The position numbers and the translations under genes are program-made. From the NCBI RefSeq assembly GCF_000685395.1, contig NZ_AVSQ01000015.1, forward strand, positions 62,001 to 126,000: 64,000 nt of DNA, in the 5' to 3' direction. The stretch is from Candidatus Nitrosotenuis chungbukensis. Its GTDB lineage: Archaea; Thermoproteota; Nitrososphaeria; Nitrososphaerales; Nitrosopumilaceae. The notes under the pieces were generated by a model, which worked only from the letters and a program-made list of their open reading frames with translations, made no database searches and was not told the DNA's origin. Below, in pieces: positions 33,226 to 41,369 of this stretch (position 1 is the first letter of the stretch; each line of letters starts with the position of its first letter).

Positions 33226-34239
33226 TTGTCCTTTGTAAATAACGTTGTAAAAAAAGATAAAACAATCATAATGTTTATCTTCTCTGTATTTCTGACTGGT
33301 TTTTTCGTACCTATGTCTAGTTTTGCGTCCGAACTAGAAACAAACTCGTATGGACTGTTTAATGACACTGATACTACGACGCCTAGCGATTCTGACAGCG
33401 ACGGGATTGCTGATGTATCTGATAGTTGCCCTACACAGCCTGAGACAATGAATGGGTTTGAGGACACTGATGGCTGCCCCGACACTGTCCCACCAGTGGA
33501 TTCTGACAGCGACGGGATTGTTAATAGCGCCGACAACTGCCCCACACAGCCTGAAACCATGAATGGGTTTGAGGACACTGATGGCTGCCCCGACGTCCCA
33601 CCAATCAAAGATACTGACAACGACGGAATCGTGGACTTTATGGACAACTGCCCTACGCAGCCTGAAACCATGAATGGGTTTGAGGACACTGATGGCTGCC
33701 CCGACGTCCCACCAATCAAAGATACTGACAACGACGGAATCGTGGACTTTATGGACAACTGCCCCACACAACGTGAAACCATGAATGGGTTTGAGGACAC
33801 TGATGGCTGCCCCGATGTACCTACTGTAAAAGATACTGACGAGGATGGAATACTAAATAGTGATGACTTGTGCCCGCGGGAATCTGAGACTATCAATAAT
33901 TATCAGGATTTAGACGGCTGCCCGGATACTGTAGCTACTGCTGATTATGATGATGACGGTATTATCAATACTATGGACAAATGTCAATTTGAAGCAGAAA
34001 CCCTAAATGGATATAAAGACACTGATGGCTGCCCCGACATTCCTCAAACAAATTCCAACGATGATGAGATTCCAGCGCCTGATAAATGCCCTGTAGGTCA
34101 AACAAACATTGATGGTAAATGCGTAATTGCCTCTTCAGAAGACCCTGTATCTAATGTTGTCCCGTGGACGGCAGTGATTGCTGCTGCGATTACCGCTGCC
34201 GGAGGTATTGCCGCTGCAAAATTTAGAAAGCACACCTAG
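33226..34239 (+). CDS. Exported thrombospondin type 3 repeat protein, C-terminally anchored
   Basis: About 337 residues from the TTG at 33226 (33190 TTG and 33271 ATG are alternatives; KKDK before the hydrophobic MFIFSVFLTGFFVPM favours an upstream start). Signal peptide, then about seven calcium-binding TSP3 repeats of the type DSDGIADVSDSCP, each followed by ETMNGFEDTDGCPD, then a C-terminal helix (VIAAAITAAGGIAAAKF) and basic tail. Two repeat units are nearly identical at DNA level with a 117-base period, indicating recent duplication. Probably a Ca-stiffened stalk on the cell surface. Confidence 0.85.
   Translation: MSFVNNVVKKDKTIIMFIFSVFLTGFFVPMSSFASELETNSYGLFNDTDTTTPSDSDSDGIADVSDSCPTQPETMNGFEDTDGCPDTVPPVDSDSDGIVNSADNCPTQPETMNGFEDTDGCPDVPPIKDTDNDGIVDFMDNCPTQPETMNGFEDTDGCPDVPPIKDTDNDGIVDFMDNCPTQRETMNGFEDTDGCPDVPTVKDTDEDGILNSDDLCPRESETINNYQDLDGCPDTVATADYDDDGIINTMDKCQFEAETLNGYKDTDGCPDIPQTNSNDDEIPAPDKCPVGQTNIDGKCVIASSEDPVSNVVPWTAVIAAAITAAGGIAAAKFRKHT
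33564..33836 (+). repeat. 117-base tandem repeats inside the TSP3 gene
   Basis: The segment coding ACTGATGGCTGCCCCGACGT and the following calcium loop recurs with a 117-base (39-codon) spacing and few differences, so copy number may vary between strains. The antisense frame also stays open across it, a by-product of the repeat. Confidence 0.75.
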
Positions 34240-34290
34240 TGACAAACCATACCAATTGTTTAAAAACACAATATCGGTAAACAATCTAAG

Positions 34291-34542
34291 ATGAGTAATT
34301 CTGAACATGATTCTAAAATAGAGCAAGTTGCCAAATTGATCGTTCAAGATAACTTTCCTCTAGATGAACAAGACCCACAAAAACTTCAAAAATATCATGA
34401 TTTTGTAAAGACAAAGTTTCACATGGAAGGCGACTCTGCAATAGAACTGGTTAATGAAGCATTCTTGTATCTAAAATTAATAAATGCAAAAGATGTGGAT
34501 CCGCTACAAGACGGTGATAAATTTGGGGCCGGTTTCAGCTAA
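34291..34542 (+). CDS. Small acidic protein of unknown function (83 aa)
   Basis: A soluble, acidic, mainly helical protein (EQVAKLIVQDNFPLDEQDPQKLQKYHDFV ... AIELVNEAFLYLKLIN). No motif is recognised. It precedes the J-domain-like gene by about 77 bases on the same strand, separated by an AT-rich promoter-like stretch. Confidence 0.65.
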   Translation: MSNSEHDSKIEQVAKLIVQDNFPLDEQDPQKLQKYHDFVKTKFHMEGDSAIELVNEAFLYLKLINAKDVDPLQDGDKFGAGFS

Positions 34543-34619
34543 GTGCTGATTTCCCAAGTTTCACTAATACAAAAAATACATAATATAAGAAAAGAAAATT
34601 AAAAAGGGCAAAATGGTTT

Positions 34620-35708
34620 ATGGTTGAAAATAATTATGATATTTTAGGCGTAAAATACGGTGCGTCTGAGGGGGAAATCAGGGCGGCATTTAGAAAACTG
34701 GTCCTGGATCATCACTCTGACAGGGGAGGCGATGAAGAAAAAGTCAAAAAAATAATTCAGGCCTATGAGGACCTCAAAATGGGAAAAACACACCCTGATA
34801 CACAAGATGAGCGACTAAAGAAATCACGCGTTTATTCTGGCGATTCTGATGAGGAAAGAAGAAAACGAAACTTGGTTCTTTCAGGAGATGTTGCACGTGA
34901 AATGAAAATTGCAGAGCAATGGGCAGCGTTACTGAACCGCTCCGACCAAACGGGCTCTAAGCTCTTTGGCTCAAAAGAATTAGGGGAAATCGAATTTGAA
35001 CGAAAAAAGACAGGCGAGCTTTTCATAAAAGGCAGATTCTGGGCAGGACACTTTACTTATGATGGGTCAATTGTGATGGCCGGCAGTATAACCAATCCTT
35101 ATTTTTCTCAAGATGCTGACAACAAGACACACATTACAGTAAAAAATGGAAATTTCACGTTACTTGATCCGTTGCAAAACAATTTCCAAATCGAACATGG
35201 GGCAAAAATTGTGGCGGAAAATGGCGACATTATTGTTGGAAACATAATTGGGATAAAAGAAACACTTCAGGATCCTGAAGGTAGGGTTGGTCTCTATGTT
35301 ACAAAAGAGCATTTCACAGAACTTAGCGCACCAAAAGGCAAAATCATTGCAGGTACTGCAAGGGAGACCGTGTTCTTAGACGGGGACACTGTAGTAGTAC
35401 ATAATCTTATAAACAATGTAAAGGTGAGGGGAAGAATCATCTCTATTTTTGGCAGTACGGTGAACTATAATGTGGAAATCGAAGTTAGAGATGGCGGCGC
35501 AATAACCTTTCATGACGAGGGATCAGGTTTTGCATTAAGTGATGACGCAATAATTAAACTCGAAAATGGAAAACGCTTCAAGCTGCATGACCTAAAAACA
35601 TCAAACATGGTGGGTCATGGACGGGAAATAACATATGATTATCTTGACGGCATCGGAAAAAAACCCGAAAAGAGAAGCAGATACAATTTTGGCTTTTTCA
35701 AAAAATAG
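34620..35708 (+). CDS. J-domain-like protein with a beta-repeat C-terminal domain
   Basis: Residues 1-60 match a DnaJ J-domain (NNYDILGVKYGASEGEIRAAF ... QAYEDLKMG), but the HPD tripeptide needed to stimulate DnaK is HSD (DHHSDRGGD, about residues 32-34). Residues about 110-335 are beta-rich repeats (GSIVMAGSITNPYFS, AKIVAENGDIIVGNIIG, APKGKIIAGTARETV) resembling polymer-forming bactofilin-like/DUF342-type folds. No signal or membrane segment. The fusion suggests a cytoplasmic scaffold rather than a standard co-chaperone. AGGG precedes the ATG. Confidence 0.75.
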   Translation: MVENNYDILGVKYGASEGEIRAAFRKLVLDHHSDRGGDEEKVKKIIQAYEDLKMGKTHPDTQDERLKKSRVYSGDSDEERRKRNLVLSGDVAREMKIAEQWAALLNRSDQTGSKLFGSKELGEIEFERKKTGELFIKGRFWAGHFTYDGSIVMAGSITNPYFSQDADNKTHITVKNGNFTLLDPLQNNFQIEHGAKIVAENGDIIVGNIIGIKETLQDPEGRVGLYVTKEHFTELSAPKGKIIAGTARETVFLDGDTVVVHNLINNVKVRGRIISIFGSTVNYNVEIEVRDGGAITFHDEGSGFALSDDAIIKLENGKRFKLHDLKTSNMVGHGREITYDYLDGIGKKPEKRSRYNFGFFKK

Positions 35709-35716
35709 AGAACCAC

Positions 35717-36502
35717 TTGAAAATTAACATTGGCTGTACTGGTTGGGGTTATGGTGGCTGGATTGGCTCTTTTTATCCAAAAAACATGCCTGCATCTTGC
35801 TTTCTTAGGCATTATTCGTCAATTTTTGATATTACTGAGATAAATTCCACATTTTATAGAATTCCTGACAAATCCATAACAAGAAAATGGTATTCTGAAA
35901 CACCGCCGCACTTTAGATTTACAGCCAAGTTGCCAAAAATCATAACACATGAAAATAAACTTCAAAATGCATCCGTGCATCTGGAGCAGTTTTTAGAATC
36001 GATGAAACCGCTAGGCTCTAAGATGTCCTTTGCTGTAATGCAACTGCCACCATCATTGTCATTTGATGACGCAAAACCAAGACTTGAAGTATTAAAGTCG
36101 TTTCCCTCAAATTACATAATTGAAGGAAGACATGAAAGCTGGTTCTCAGACGCTGCTACGAAATATCTTTCTGATAATAAAACCTGTCTTGTGTGGAATG
36201 ACGTGCCTGGAGTAAAAAATCCGTTTCCAATAACATCTGACTTTGTATATGTGAGAATAATTGGCGATAGATCAATTCCTGAAAAAGATTTTGGCAAAAT
36301 AATGCGAGATAGGACAAATGATCTAAGAGTTTGGGCAGACCGATTGAATAATGTCATAAACCAAATTTCGTTTGGAATGGTAATGGCAAACAATCACTAT
36401 GAGGGATTTGGACCATCTACTGCAAACAAACTACGGGTATTGCTTGGGTTGGAAGAACTTGTGTGGTCTGATAAGAAGCAAAAGACCATTGCTGATTTTT
36501 AG
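35717..36502 (+). CDS. DUF72 family protein
   Basis: A 261-residue protein of the DUF72 (YecE-like) TIM-barrel family, beginning INIGCTGWGYGGWIGSFYP and containing FDITEINSTFYRIP, RFTAKLPKIITHE and the C-terminal VMANNHYEGFGPSTANKL. The biochemical role is not established. It starts at TTG 8 bases after the J-like gene. Confidence 0.92.
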   Translation: MKINIGCTGWGYGGWIGSFYPKNMPASCFLRHYSSIFDITEINSTFYRIPDKSITRKWYSETPPHFRFTAKLPKIITHENKLQNASVHLEQFLESMKPLGSKMSFAVMQLPPSLSFDDAKPRLEVLKSFPSNYIIEGRHESWFSDAATKYLSDNKTCLVWNDVPGVKNPFPITSDFVYVRIIGDRSIPEKDFGKIMRDRTNDLRVWADRLNNVINQISFGMVMANNHYEGFGPSTANKLRVLLGLEELVWSDKKQKTIADF

Positions 36503-36581
36503 TTGTGTTACGAACAAAAATTAACGAATGTATGATTTTAATTTTAAATTCTAACAAACGTTCATGTTGCACGTGATCACC

Positions 36582-36587
36582 TTTATT
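36582..36587 (+). promoter_or_regulatory. TATA-like element of the candidate structured RNA
   Basis: TTTATT lies about 25-30 bases before the outer helix of the structured RNA, the usual archaeal TATA spacing. Confidence 0.4.
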
Positions 36588-36611
36588 CACTAGATTGACT
36601 TTCTACGTTCT

Positions 36612-36705
36612 AGGGTAGTATCAAGTAAGAAAGCACTGATGCGCTCTAACCGGATCGGTGAGCAACGAACAACAGTTCGACAGCGTTTACTTGCAATACT
36701 ATCCT
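36612..36705 (+). ncRNA. Candidate structured RNA: long stem enclosing two hairpins
   Basis: The outer helix pairs 36612-36621 with 36696-36705 (10 pairs, one G-U) and 36622-36628 with 36687-36693 (7 pairs) with a 2-base bulge. Inside, GCTC-TA-ACCG (36643-36652) pairs with CGGT-GAGC (36656-36663), and CGAAC (36666-36670) pairs with GTTCG (36675-36679) around AACA. This three-way junction sits in a 410-base gap without a reading frame. It does not fit a tRNA, 5S, SRP or RNase P RNA by the motifs I know. The strand is inferred from the TATA-like element. Confidence 0.6.
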
Positions 36706-36912
36706 TGTTAATTGTTGTTGATCCTCAATTTTACAACTGTATGGTGCTGTCTGTTACTTTGAATGATTTCTATACGTTTGTTTATTTATTTAGATTTTAA
36801 CTAAACAGTTTTAAGTATTAAAAACAAAATACATTATATTTATTTGCTACGTACTGTAATGGTTGAAAAGTGCAATCATTTCTGCAGAATTAGATCCTTT
36901 CGGTGATGCAAA

Positions 36913-37524
36913 ATGATTACTAAATACGAAGTCTATCGCATGGCAAAAATTGGTTGTGTTGCTGGACTGGTAGGTGGATTTGCACTTTTCAGCTCGTTTT
37001 TCTGGATAGATAGCGAAGTTGGTGTCCCGTTTGGCACCTTCTACAAGATGGTTGGAATGGCAGTGGGACTGCATGGCTTGTACGCCATTGCATTTGGGTT
37101 CATTGCGCACATGCTTGTTGCATCTCTGATAGGTGCGACATTTTGCATTTGTTCTATCATGCATAAAATGTTGCACATATCTAGCGTGCCAAAGGGAATA
37201 GTTGCCGGCGCAGTAACTGGAATCGAAGTATATGCGATATTCTTCATGCCAATTACCATCTATGTCATGATGCCGATGATCGCAGATCATGCGTCAGGAC
37301 TTTATGCGGTAACAGAAGGTGATATGCAAATCGCAAGGACTCTTGTTCAGGCCTCTGACAAAATACTTTGGGGTTCGCTGGTATTGCATGTGTTGTTTGG
37401 TGCCGTAATGGGTCTGTTCAGCTCAATGATGCTATATGAGGATTACAACATGAAACAAAAAGAAAAAAAAGAGAAAAAGCCAAACTGGCAAAAGTTTGAG
37501 AGTGAGAACTGGCCATCCACATGA
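36913..37524 (+). CDS. Multi-spanning membrane protein, first of a paralogous pair
   Basis: 203 residues with about five transmembrane helices (GCVAGLVGGFALFSSFFWI, LYAIAFGFIAHMLVASLIGA, ILWGSLVLHVLFGAVMGLF) and a Lys-rich cytoplasmic tail. It shares order and motifs with the next gene (AGLVGGFA, FYK-VVG/MVG, GLH). Histidines lie within membrane segments (for example IAHMLVA, VLHVLFG), which might bind metal or haem, but this is a guess. The stop overlaps the next ATG (ATGA). Confidence 0.75.
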   Translation: MITKYEVYRMAKIGCVAGLVGGFALFSSFFWIDSEVGVPFGTFYKMVGMAVGLHGLYAIAFGFIAHMLVASLIGATFCICSIMHKMLHISSVPKGIVAGAVTGIEVYAIFFMPITIYVMMPMIADHASGLYAVTEGDMQIARTLVQASDKILWGSLVLHVLFGAVMGLFSSMMLYEDYNMKQKEKKEKKPNWQKFESENWPST

Positions 37525-38075
37525 CCAAATTCTACTCCGACCTTCCTTTTTCAATGGTGGTCAAAATTGGTACTGTTTCAGGACTGGTAGGTGGATTTGC
37601 AATTTTCCTTAGCATCTTTATGATAGATCTTGGCCTTAATGCTGGTCAAGGTGCCTTCTACAAGGTGGTTGGTCTACCTTTAGGGATAACTGGGATATCT
37701 GCAACCCTGGTAGGAATGATTTCTCATATGCTGACTGCCGCACTAGTGGGGGCAGTTTTTGGCATGTGCTCTGGGCTGCATCAAAAACTACGCATAATCT
37801 CACTTGGGCGTGGCATGATTGCAGGAATAACGACTGGGGTTGTAGTATTTTTCGCATTTTTTATACCTATTAGCAGCATTCTAATGATTCCGACAATTCA
37901 ATCAAGTAATGCCATGCTTATCGGTGACGTGGGTAATCTATTGTCAAATACTAATTTCATAATGCTTGGTGCACTTGAACTTCACGTGGTGTATGGAATT
38001 GCCATGGGTGGATTTTTTGCAATTGCGATACAGTACGAATCCAAAAAACAAAAAATACTAAAGGCAAGTGTGTGA
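37521..38075 (+). CDS. Multi-spanning membrane protein, second of a paralogous pair
   Basis: 184 residues, about five helices, paralogue of the preceding protein (SGLVGGFAIFLSIFMI, TLVGMISHMLTAALVGA, ELHVVYGIAMGGFFAIA). The in-membrane histidines SHML and LHVV are conserved between the two. It is translationally coupled to the first copy and followed after 1 base by the DM13 gene, so the three are probably one operon for a membrane complex. Confidence 0.75.
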   Translation: MTKFYSDLPFSMVVKIGTVSGLVGGFAIFLSIFMIDLGLNAGQGAFYKVVGLPLGITGISATLVGMISHMLTAALVGAVFGMCSGLHQKLRIISLGRGMIAGITTGVVVFFAFFIPISSILMIPTIQSSNAMLIGDVGNLLSNTNFIMLGALELHVVYGIAMGGFFAIAIQYESKKQKILKASV

Positions 38076-38076
38076 T

Positions 38077-38697
38077 GTGCTAAAAACCATTACTATTTCA
38101 ATAATGATTGGGACTTTTCTTATTGGCACCTATTATGTTCTTGCAGCGTCATATTTGCCTCCAGTTAAGGAAGATAAGCTAGTATCTGCATTAGACAAAA
38201 TGAAAACCGATCTTACGTATGAGAAATTCGTTTCAATGAGCAAAGATGAAAGAACCTCTCTGGTTGATCAGATGCCGTCTGGCACAGTTCGAATGTTACT
38301 GACAGAAGCACAGAATCATCCAAGTTATGTCTCTGAGAATACTGACGAGATAAAACTGAAATCCGGCTCAAATGATATTAGATTTACAAAACTAACACAG
38401 CTGACTGGTGTCAAGGGGTATGATGCAGGTGGAACTGCATCTATTGTTTATGCTGGAGATATGGTGTTTTTAAGGCTTGAAGATTTTTCTGTCACAAGTG
38501 GAATTGACCAACACCTGTATCTGACAAAAGATGGAACAATTGCAAGTGGGATTGATTTGGGGCCAATCAAGGCATCGATAGGAAATCAAAACTACGACGT
38601 AACTGGAATAGATGTCGATGCATACAATGTACTGATAATTTACAGCGATACGTTTGATACCTATTATGCTTACACAAAGTTTTTGAAAGCAGAGTGA
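38077..38697 (+). CDS. Membrane-anchored DM13-domain protein lacking the conserved Cys
   Basis: About 206 residues from the GTG at 38077 (AAGG 12 bases upstream; GTG 38068 is the alternative). An N-terminal signal anchor (TITISIMIGTFLIGTYYVLA) is followed by a helical part and a DM13 domain (TAS-IVYAGDMVFLRLEDFSVTSGIDQHLYL ... IGNQNYDV). DM13 domains are proposed to mediate electron transfer through a conserved Cys; here that position reads LIIYSDTFDTYYAY and has no Cys. Confidence 0.75.
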   Translation: MLKTITISIMIGTFLIGTYYVLAASYLPPVKEDKLVSALDKMKTDLTYEKFVSMSKDERTSLVDQMPSGTVRMLLTEAQNHPSYVSENTDEIKLKSGSNDIRFTKLTQLTGVKGYDAGGTASIVYAGDMVFLRLEDFSVTSGIDQHLYLTKDGTIASGIDLGPIKASIGNQNYDVTGIDVDAYNVLIIYSDTFDTYYAYTKFLKAE

Positions 38698-38891
38698 TCG
38701 CTCGTCAGATGTGATTCAGTGATGATTCTCACGCTTAATTTTCTGATTATTTTTTAGTTATTCCATAAAACCGTCTGATTCTTATCACGCTGTGAGGAAA
38801 AAAAGACTGTCAGGCGATGAAGAAGAGTTAGAGACATGACAAAATATGATTGTAATTCAGTGACTCTGAGTCCTGACGTTTGTTTAGGGTC

Positions 38892-38905
38892 AATTGGAAC
38901 CAATT
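38892..38905. promoter_or_regulatory. Dyad upstream of the second DM13 gene
   Basis: AATTGG-AA-CCAATT is a perfect dyad about 50 bases before the ATG at 38956 and upstream of the TATA-like TTTTAATTAA, a common place for an activator or repressor site. The rest of the 258-base gap shows no gene. Confidence 0.35.
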
Positions 38906-38955
38906 TGGACATGATTTGGTAAAATGGTTTTAATTAATTGATCTAAATTCAGTTC

Positions 38956-39432
38956 ATGAACAAAAAATTAGTCATTGGGGCTGTCTTGGCATTTTTGATT
39001 CCGGCAATTGTTTATGCCTCGTCGCCGCTTTTTTTCGACACAACCATTGATGAGGAAATACCGTCGGCCAAAATCAACGCGTTACAAACACAAGATGCAG
39101 AAACAGTACAACCAGTCGAACTGGCATTGGGAATCTTCGTAGGCGTAGGTGATGGGATCCACAATGCTGAGGGAACTGCCAAAGTACTGTCAATAGACGA
39201 CGCTCAATTCCTGAGACTGGAGGATTTCAAGGCAACAAATGGACCTGACCTACACGTGTATCTGGCAACCGATGACAAAGCAACTAACTATGTAGACCTG
39301 GGCTCACTAAAGGCAAACGTTGGAAACCAAAACTACCGCATTCCTGAGGGAACCGATCTGTCAAAATATGATACTGCCTTGGTGTGGTGCAAGCAGTTTT
39401 CCGTGTTGTTTGGCCATGCGAATCTTTCTTAA
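38956..39432 (+). CDS. Exported DM13-domain protein with conserved Cys
   Basis: 158 residues: signal peptide (LVIGAVLAFLIPAIVYASS) then a DM13 domain (GIHNAEGTAKVLSIDDAQFLRLEDF, PDLHVYLA, VGNQNYRIPEGTDLSKY) ending with LVWCKQFSVLFGHA, which carries the conserved Cys in the usual place. It is transcribed separately from the operon before it. Paralogue of the protein at 38077. Confidence 0.85.
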   Translation: MNKKLVIGAVLAFLIPAIVYASSPLFFDTTIDEEIPSAKINALQTQDAETVQPVELALGIFVGVGDGIHNAEGTAKVLSIDDAQFLRLEDFKATNGPDLHVYLATDDKATNYVDLGSLKANVGNQNYRIPEGTDLSKYDTALVWCKQFSVLFGHANLS

Positions 39433-39504
39433 TTTTTTCATGTATGATCAAAGAATCATAAGAGAATCGTCTACACGTAGATCTGCTTGTTAGATTGGCT
39501 TTCA

Positions 39505-40713
39505 ATGGATGGAAAACTACTCTTATCTGCTAGGGTGGTTAGGGCGTTTTCATATGGATTTCTTAGTATCGTTTTAGCAATTTATCTAAAGTCAATTGGT
39601 TTTAACGAAATACTAATTGGCGCAATTCTCTCTGCAACTCTTGTAAACAGCGTCATCTTTACAATGTTTGCAAGCTTTTACGCAGACAGATTTGGCAGAA
39701 GGAAAATTCTGACTCTTTATGCGCTACTGATGGCGTTTTCGGGAGTCATATTTCTCCTAACTGATAACTACATTGCACTGATAATCGCGGCATTCATTGG
39801 AACCGTAAATGTGACTGGTGCAGAAACTAGCGCATTTTTGTCAATTGAACAGGCAACACTGCCAAAGACCGTAAAAGACATCAAAAAGAGAAACACCGTA
39901 TTTGGATTTTATAACATGGTTGGCATGCTTGCAATGTCTGCAGGCGTTTTATTATCTGGGTTTCCGCAAATACTGCAAACCCATCTTGGGCTTTCTCAAA
40001 TAGACTCATTCAAACCCCTCTTTGCCATATATGGGATTGCAGGAATCGTATCTGCCGTAATCTATTATTTCCTGTCAAAGGAAATTGAATTGCAATCAAA
40101 GCCAAACCCGTTGGCCCGTAATAGATTGTCTCCGAAATCAAAGAGGATAATCTGGCGGCTTTCGGCACTTTTCTCCGTGGACTCTTTTGCAGGAGGGTTT
40201 GTCATACAAAGCATAGTGTCGTTCTGGTTTTTTACAAAATTCGGCGTGGCGTTAACTGATCTTGCGTTTATTTTCTCAATAGCGGGGATGCTTACTGCAT
40301 TTTCATATGTTCTGGCTACGCGGCTTGCAGATAAAATAGGACTCATAAATACAATGGTCTTTACTCATATCCCTGCAAATGTTCTGACCGTTTTGATTGC
40401 CTTTGCGCCGACACTTCCTTTGGCAATGGGATTTTACCTTGGACGGATGGCTCTCTCGCAGATGGATGTCCCGACTCGCCAGTCGTATATTGCATCAGTT
40501 GTAAATGAGGAAGAACGAATTGCGGCAGCTGGAATAACAAACACTTCACGAAATGTAACCCAGGCTGTCAGCCCCTCCATAGCTGGCGCAATAATGCAAT
40601 CCCTTTGGATTTCTGCACCGTTTGTGGTAGGCGGACTCCTAAAGATAGCATACGATATCGGACTGTATGTGAATTTTCGAAAAATTAAACCTGATCAAGA
40701 ACAAGAAAAATGA
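39505..40713 (+). CDS. Major facilitator superfamily transporter
   Basis: About 402 residues with 11-12 membrane helices. The MFS loop FYADRFGRRKILTLY follows helix 2, and a related loop (LATRLADKIGL) is in the second half. I chose the ATG at 39505 over the upstream TTG at 39487 because MDGKLLLSARVVRAF is a typical MFS start. Substrate unknown. Confidence 0.88.
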   Translation: MDGKLLLSARVVRAFSYGFLSIVLAIYLKSIGFNEILIGAILSATLVNSVIFTMFASFYADRFGRRKILTLYALLMAFSGVIFLLTDNYIALIIAAFIGTVNVTGAETSAFLSIEQATLPKTVKDIKKRNTVFGFYNMVGMLAMSAGVLLSGFPQILQTHLGLSQIDSFKPLFAIYGIAGIVSAVIYYFLSKEIELQSKPNPLARNRLSPKSKRIIWRLSALFSVDSFAGGFVIQSIVSFWFFTKFGVALTDLAFIFSIAGMLTAFSYVLATRLADKIGLINTMVFTHIPANVLTVLIAFAPTLPLAMGFYLGRMALSQMDVPTRQSYIASVVNEEERIAAAGITNTSRNVTQAVSPSIAGAIMQSLWISAPFVVGGLLKIAYDIGLYVNFRKIKPDQEQEK

Positions 40714-40785
40714 TTTAGTTCGTCTGGTGATACTCAAGATTAACACTCCGTGATAATATTTTAGAATTCCTTTCTGGTATTCAAA

Positions 40786-40959
40786 CTAGCCAAATACTAT
40801 GCAGTGTTCGCATTCGCAGCTAGGTATTTCTTTTGACTTTGCAAGGCATTTTGCATGTTGACCTGCTTGACATTGTACACAAATCTGCTCTAGGTTGTCT
40901 ACACTGGTATATTTTTTCGATTGATCAAAACCAAATCCTCCATCTCTTGGACCTACCAT
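40786..40959 (-). CDS. Small Cys-rich zinc-binding-like protein (57 aa)
   Basis: 57 residues with six cysteines and two histidines in the C-terminal half, arranged C-x2-C, H-x3-C, then C-x-C-x2-C with an interposed His, so it could bind one or two metal ions. The N-terminus is Gly/Asp rich. An in-frame ATG and intact frame through a 250-base gap support it. Family not recognised. Confidence 0.55.
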   Translation of the reverse strand: MVGPRDGGFGFDQSKKYTSVDNLEQICVQCQAGQHAKCLAKSKEIPSCECEHCIVFG

Positions 40960-40995
40960 GATAACTATTATTTTTGGTTGTATTTTTAGATGATG

Positions 40996-41139
40996 TTATT
41001 GCTTTTTATCGTCATCTGTTTTTTTCTGTCTGTCCCATAGGTGCATCGTTCCTCGAATCATAAATGATCCGACAACTATGGCCACAATCCCGACTACCAC
41101 AAAAACAACGAATCTGGCAGCAGATCTTATTGATGACAC
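40996..41139 (-). CDS. Small single-span membrane protein (47 aa)
   Basis: From the GTG at 41139: a hydrophobic helix (VVFVVVGIVAIVVGSFMI) and a charged, Lys/Asp-rich tail. AGGAG lies about 14 bases upstream, somewhat far. The clear membrane-helix pattern supports a real gene; function unknown. Confidence 0.45.
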   Translation of the reverse strand: MSSIRSAARFVVFVVVGIVAIVVGSFMIRGTMHLWDRQKKTDDDKKQ

Positions 41140-41369
41140 GCCTATCTTGTGGCTCCTCTAGAAATCGTATTTTCATAGGCGATGCCGTCATTGGCACAGA
41201 ATGCATGTGGCAAAATTAGGATGGGAAAAAGCAATTTGACAAAAACAAGACTCAATACATCAGATTATTTTATTTGCAGAATAAAAACACCTTTCGCCTC
41301 AAAATCGTCTAAAATTACTCAAATTTCGCAGAAGATGAGCTACTCCTTTTTAATAATTGGCGGCTAGTC

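Noticed and set aside
33141-33896. Long antisense frames opposite the TSP3 repeats
   Set aside because: They exist only because the repeat keeps the reverse frame open; composition and repeats belong to the plus-strand gene.
33420-34060. CRISPR-like repeats
   Set aside because: The regular repeats are coding TSP3 units without unique spacers.
36612-36705. tRNA interpretation of the structured RNA
   Set aside because: A GTTCGA string is present, but the putative T-stem does not pair and the closing stem has 17 pairs, so no cloverleaf forms.
41182-41367. Plus-strand 61-residue frame before the AN1 gene
   Set aside because: No ribosome binding site or TATA spacing, and an unlikely composition; left out as noise.
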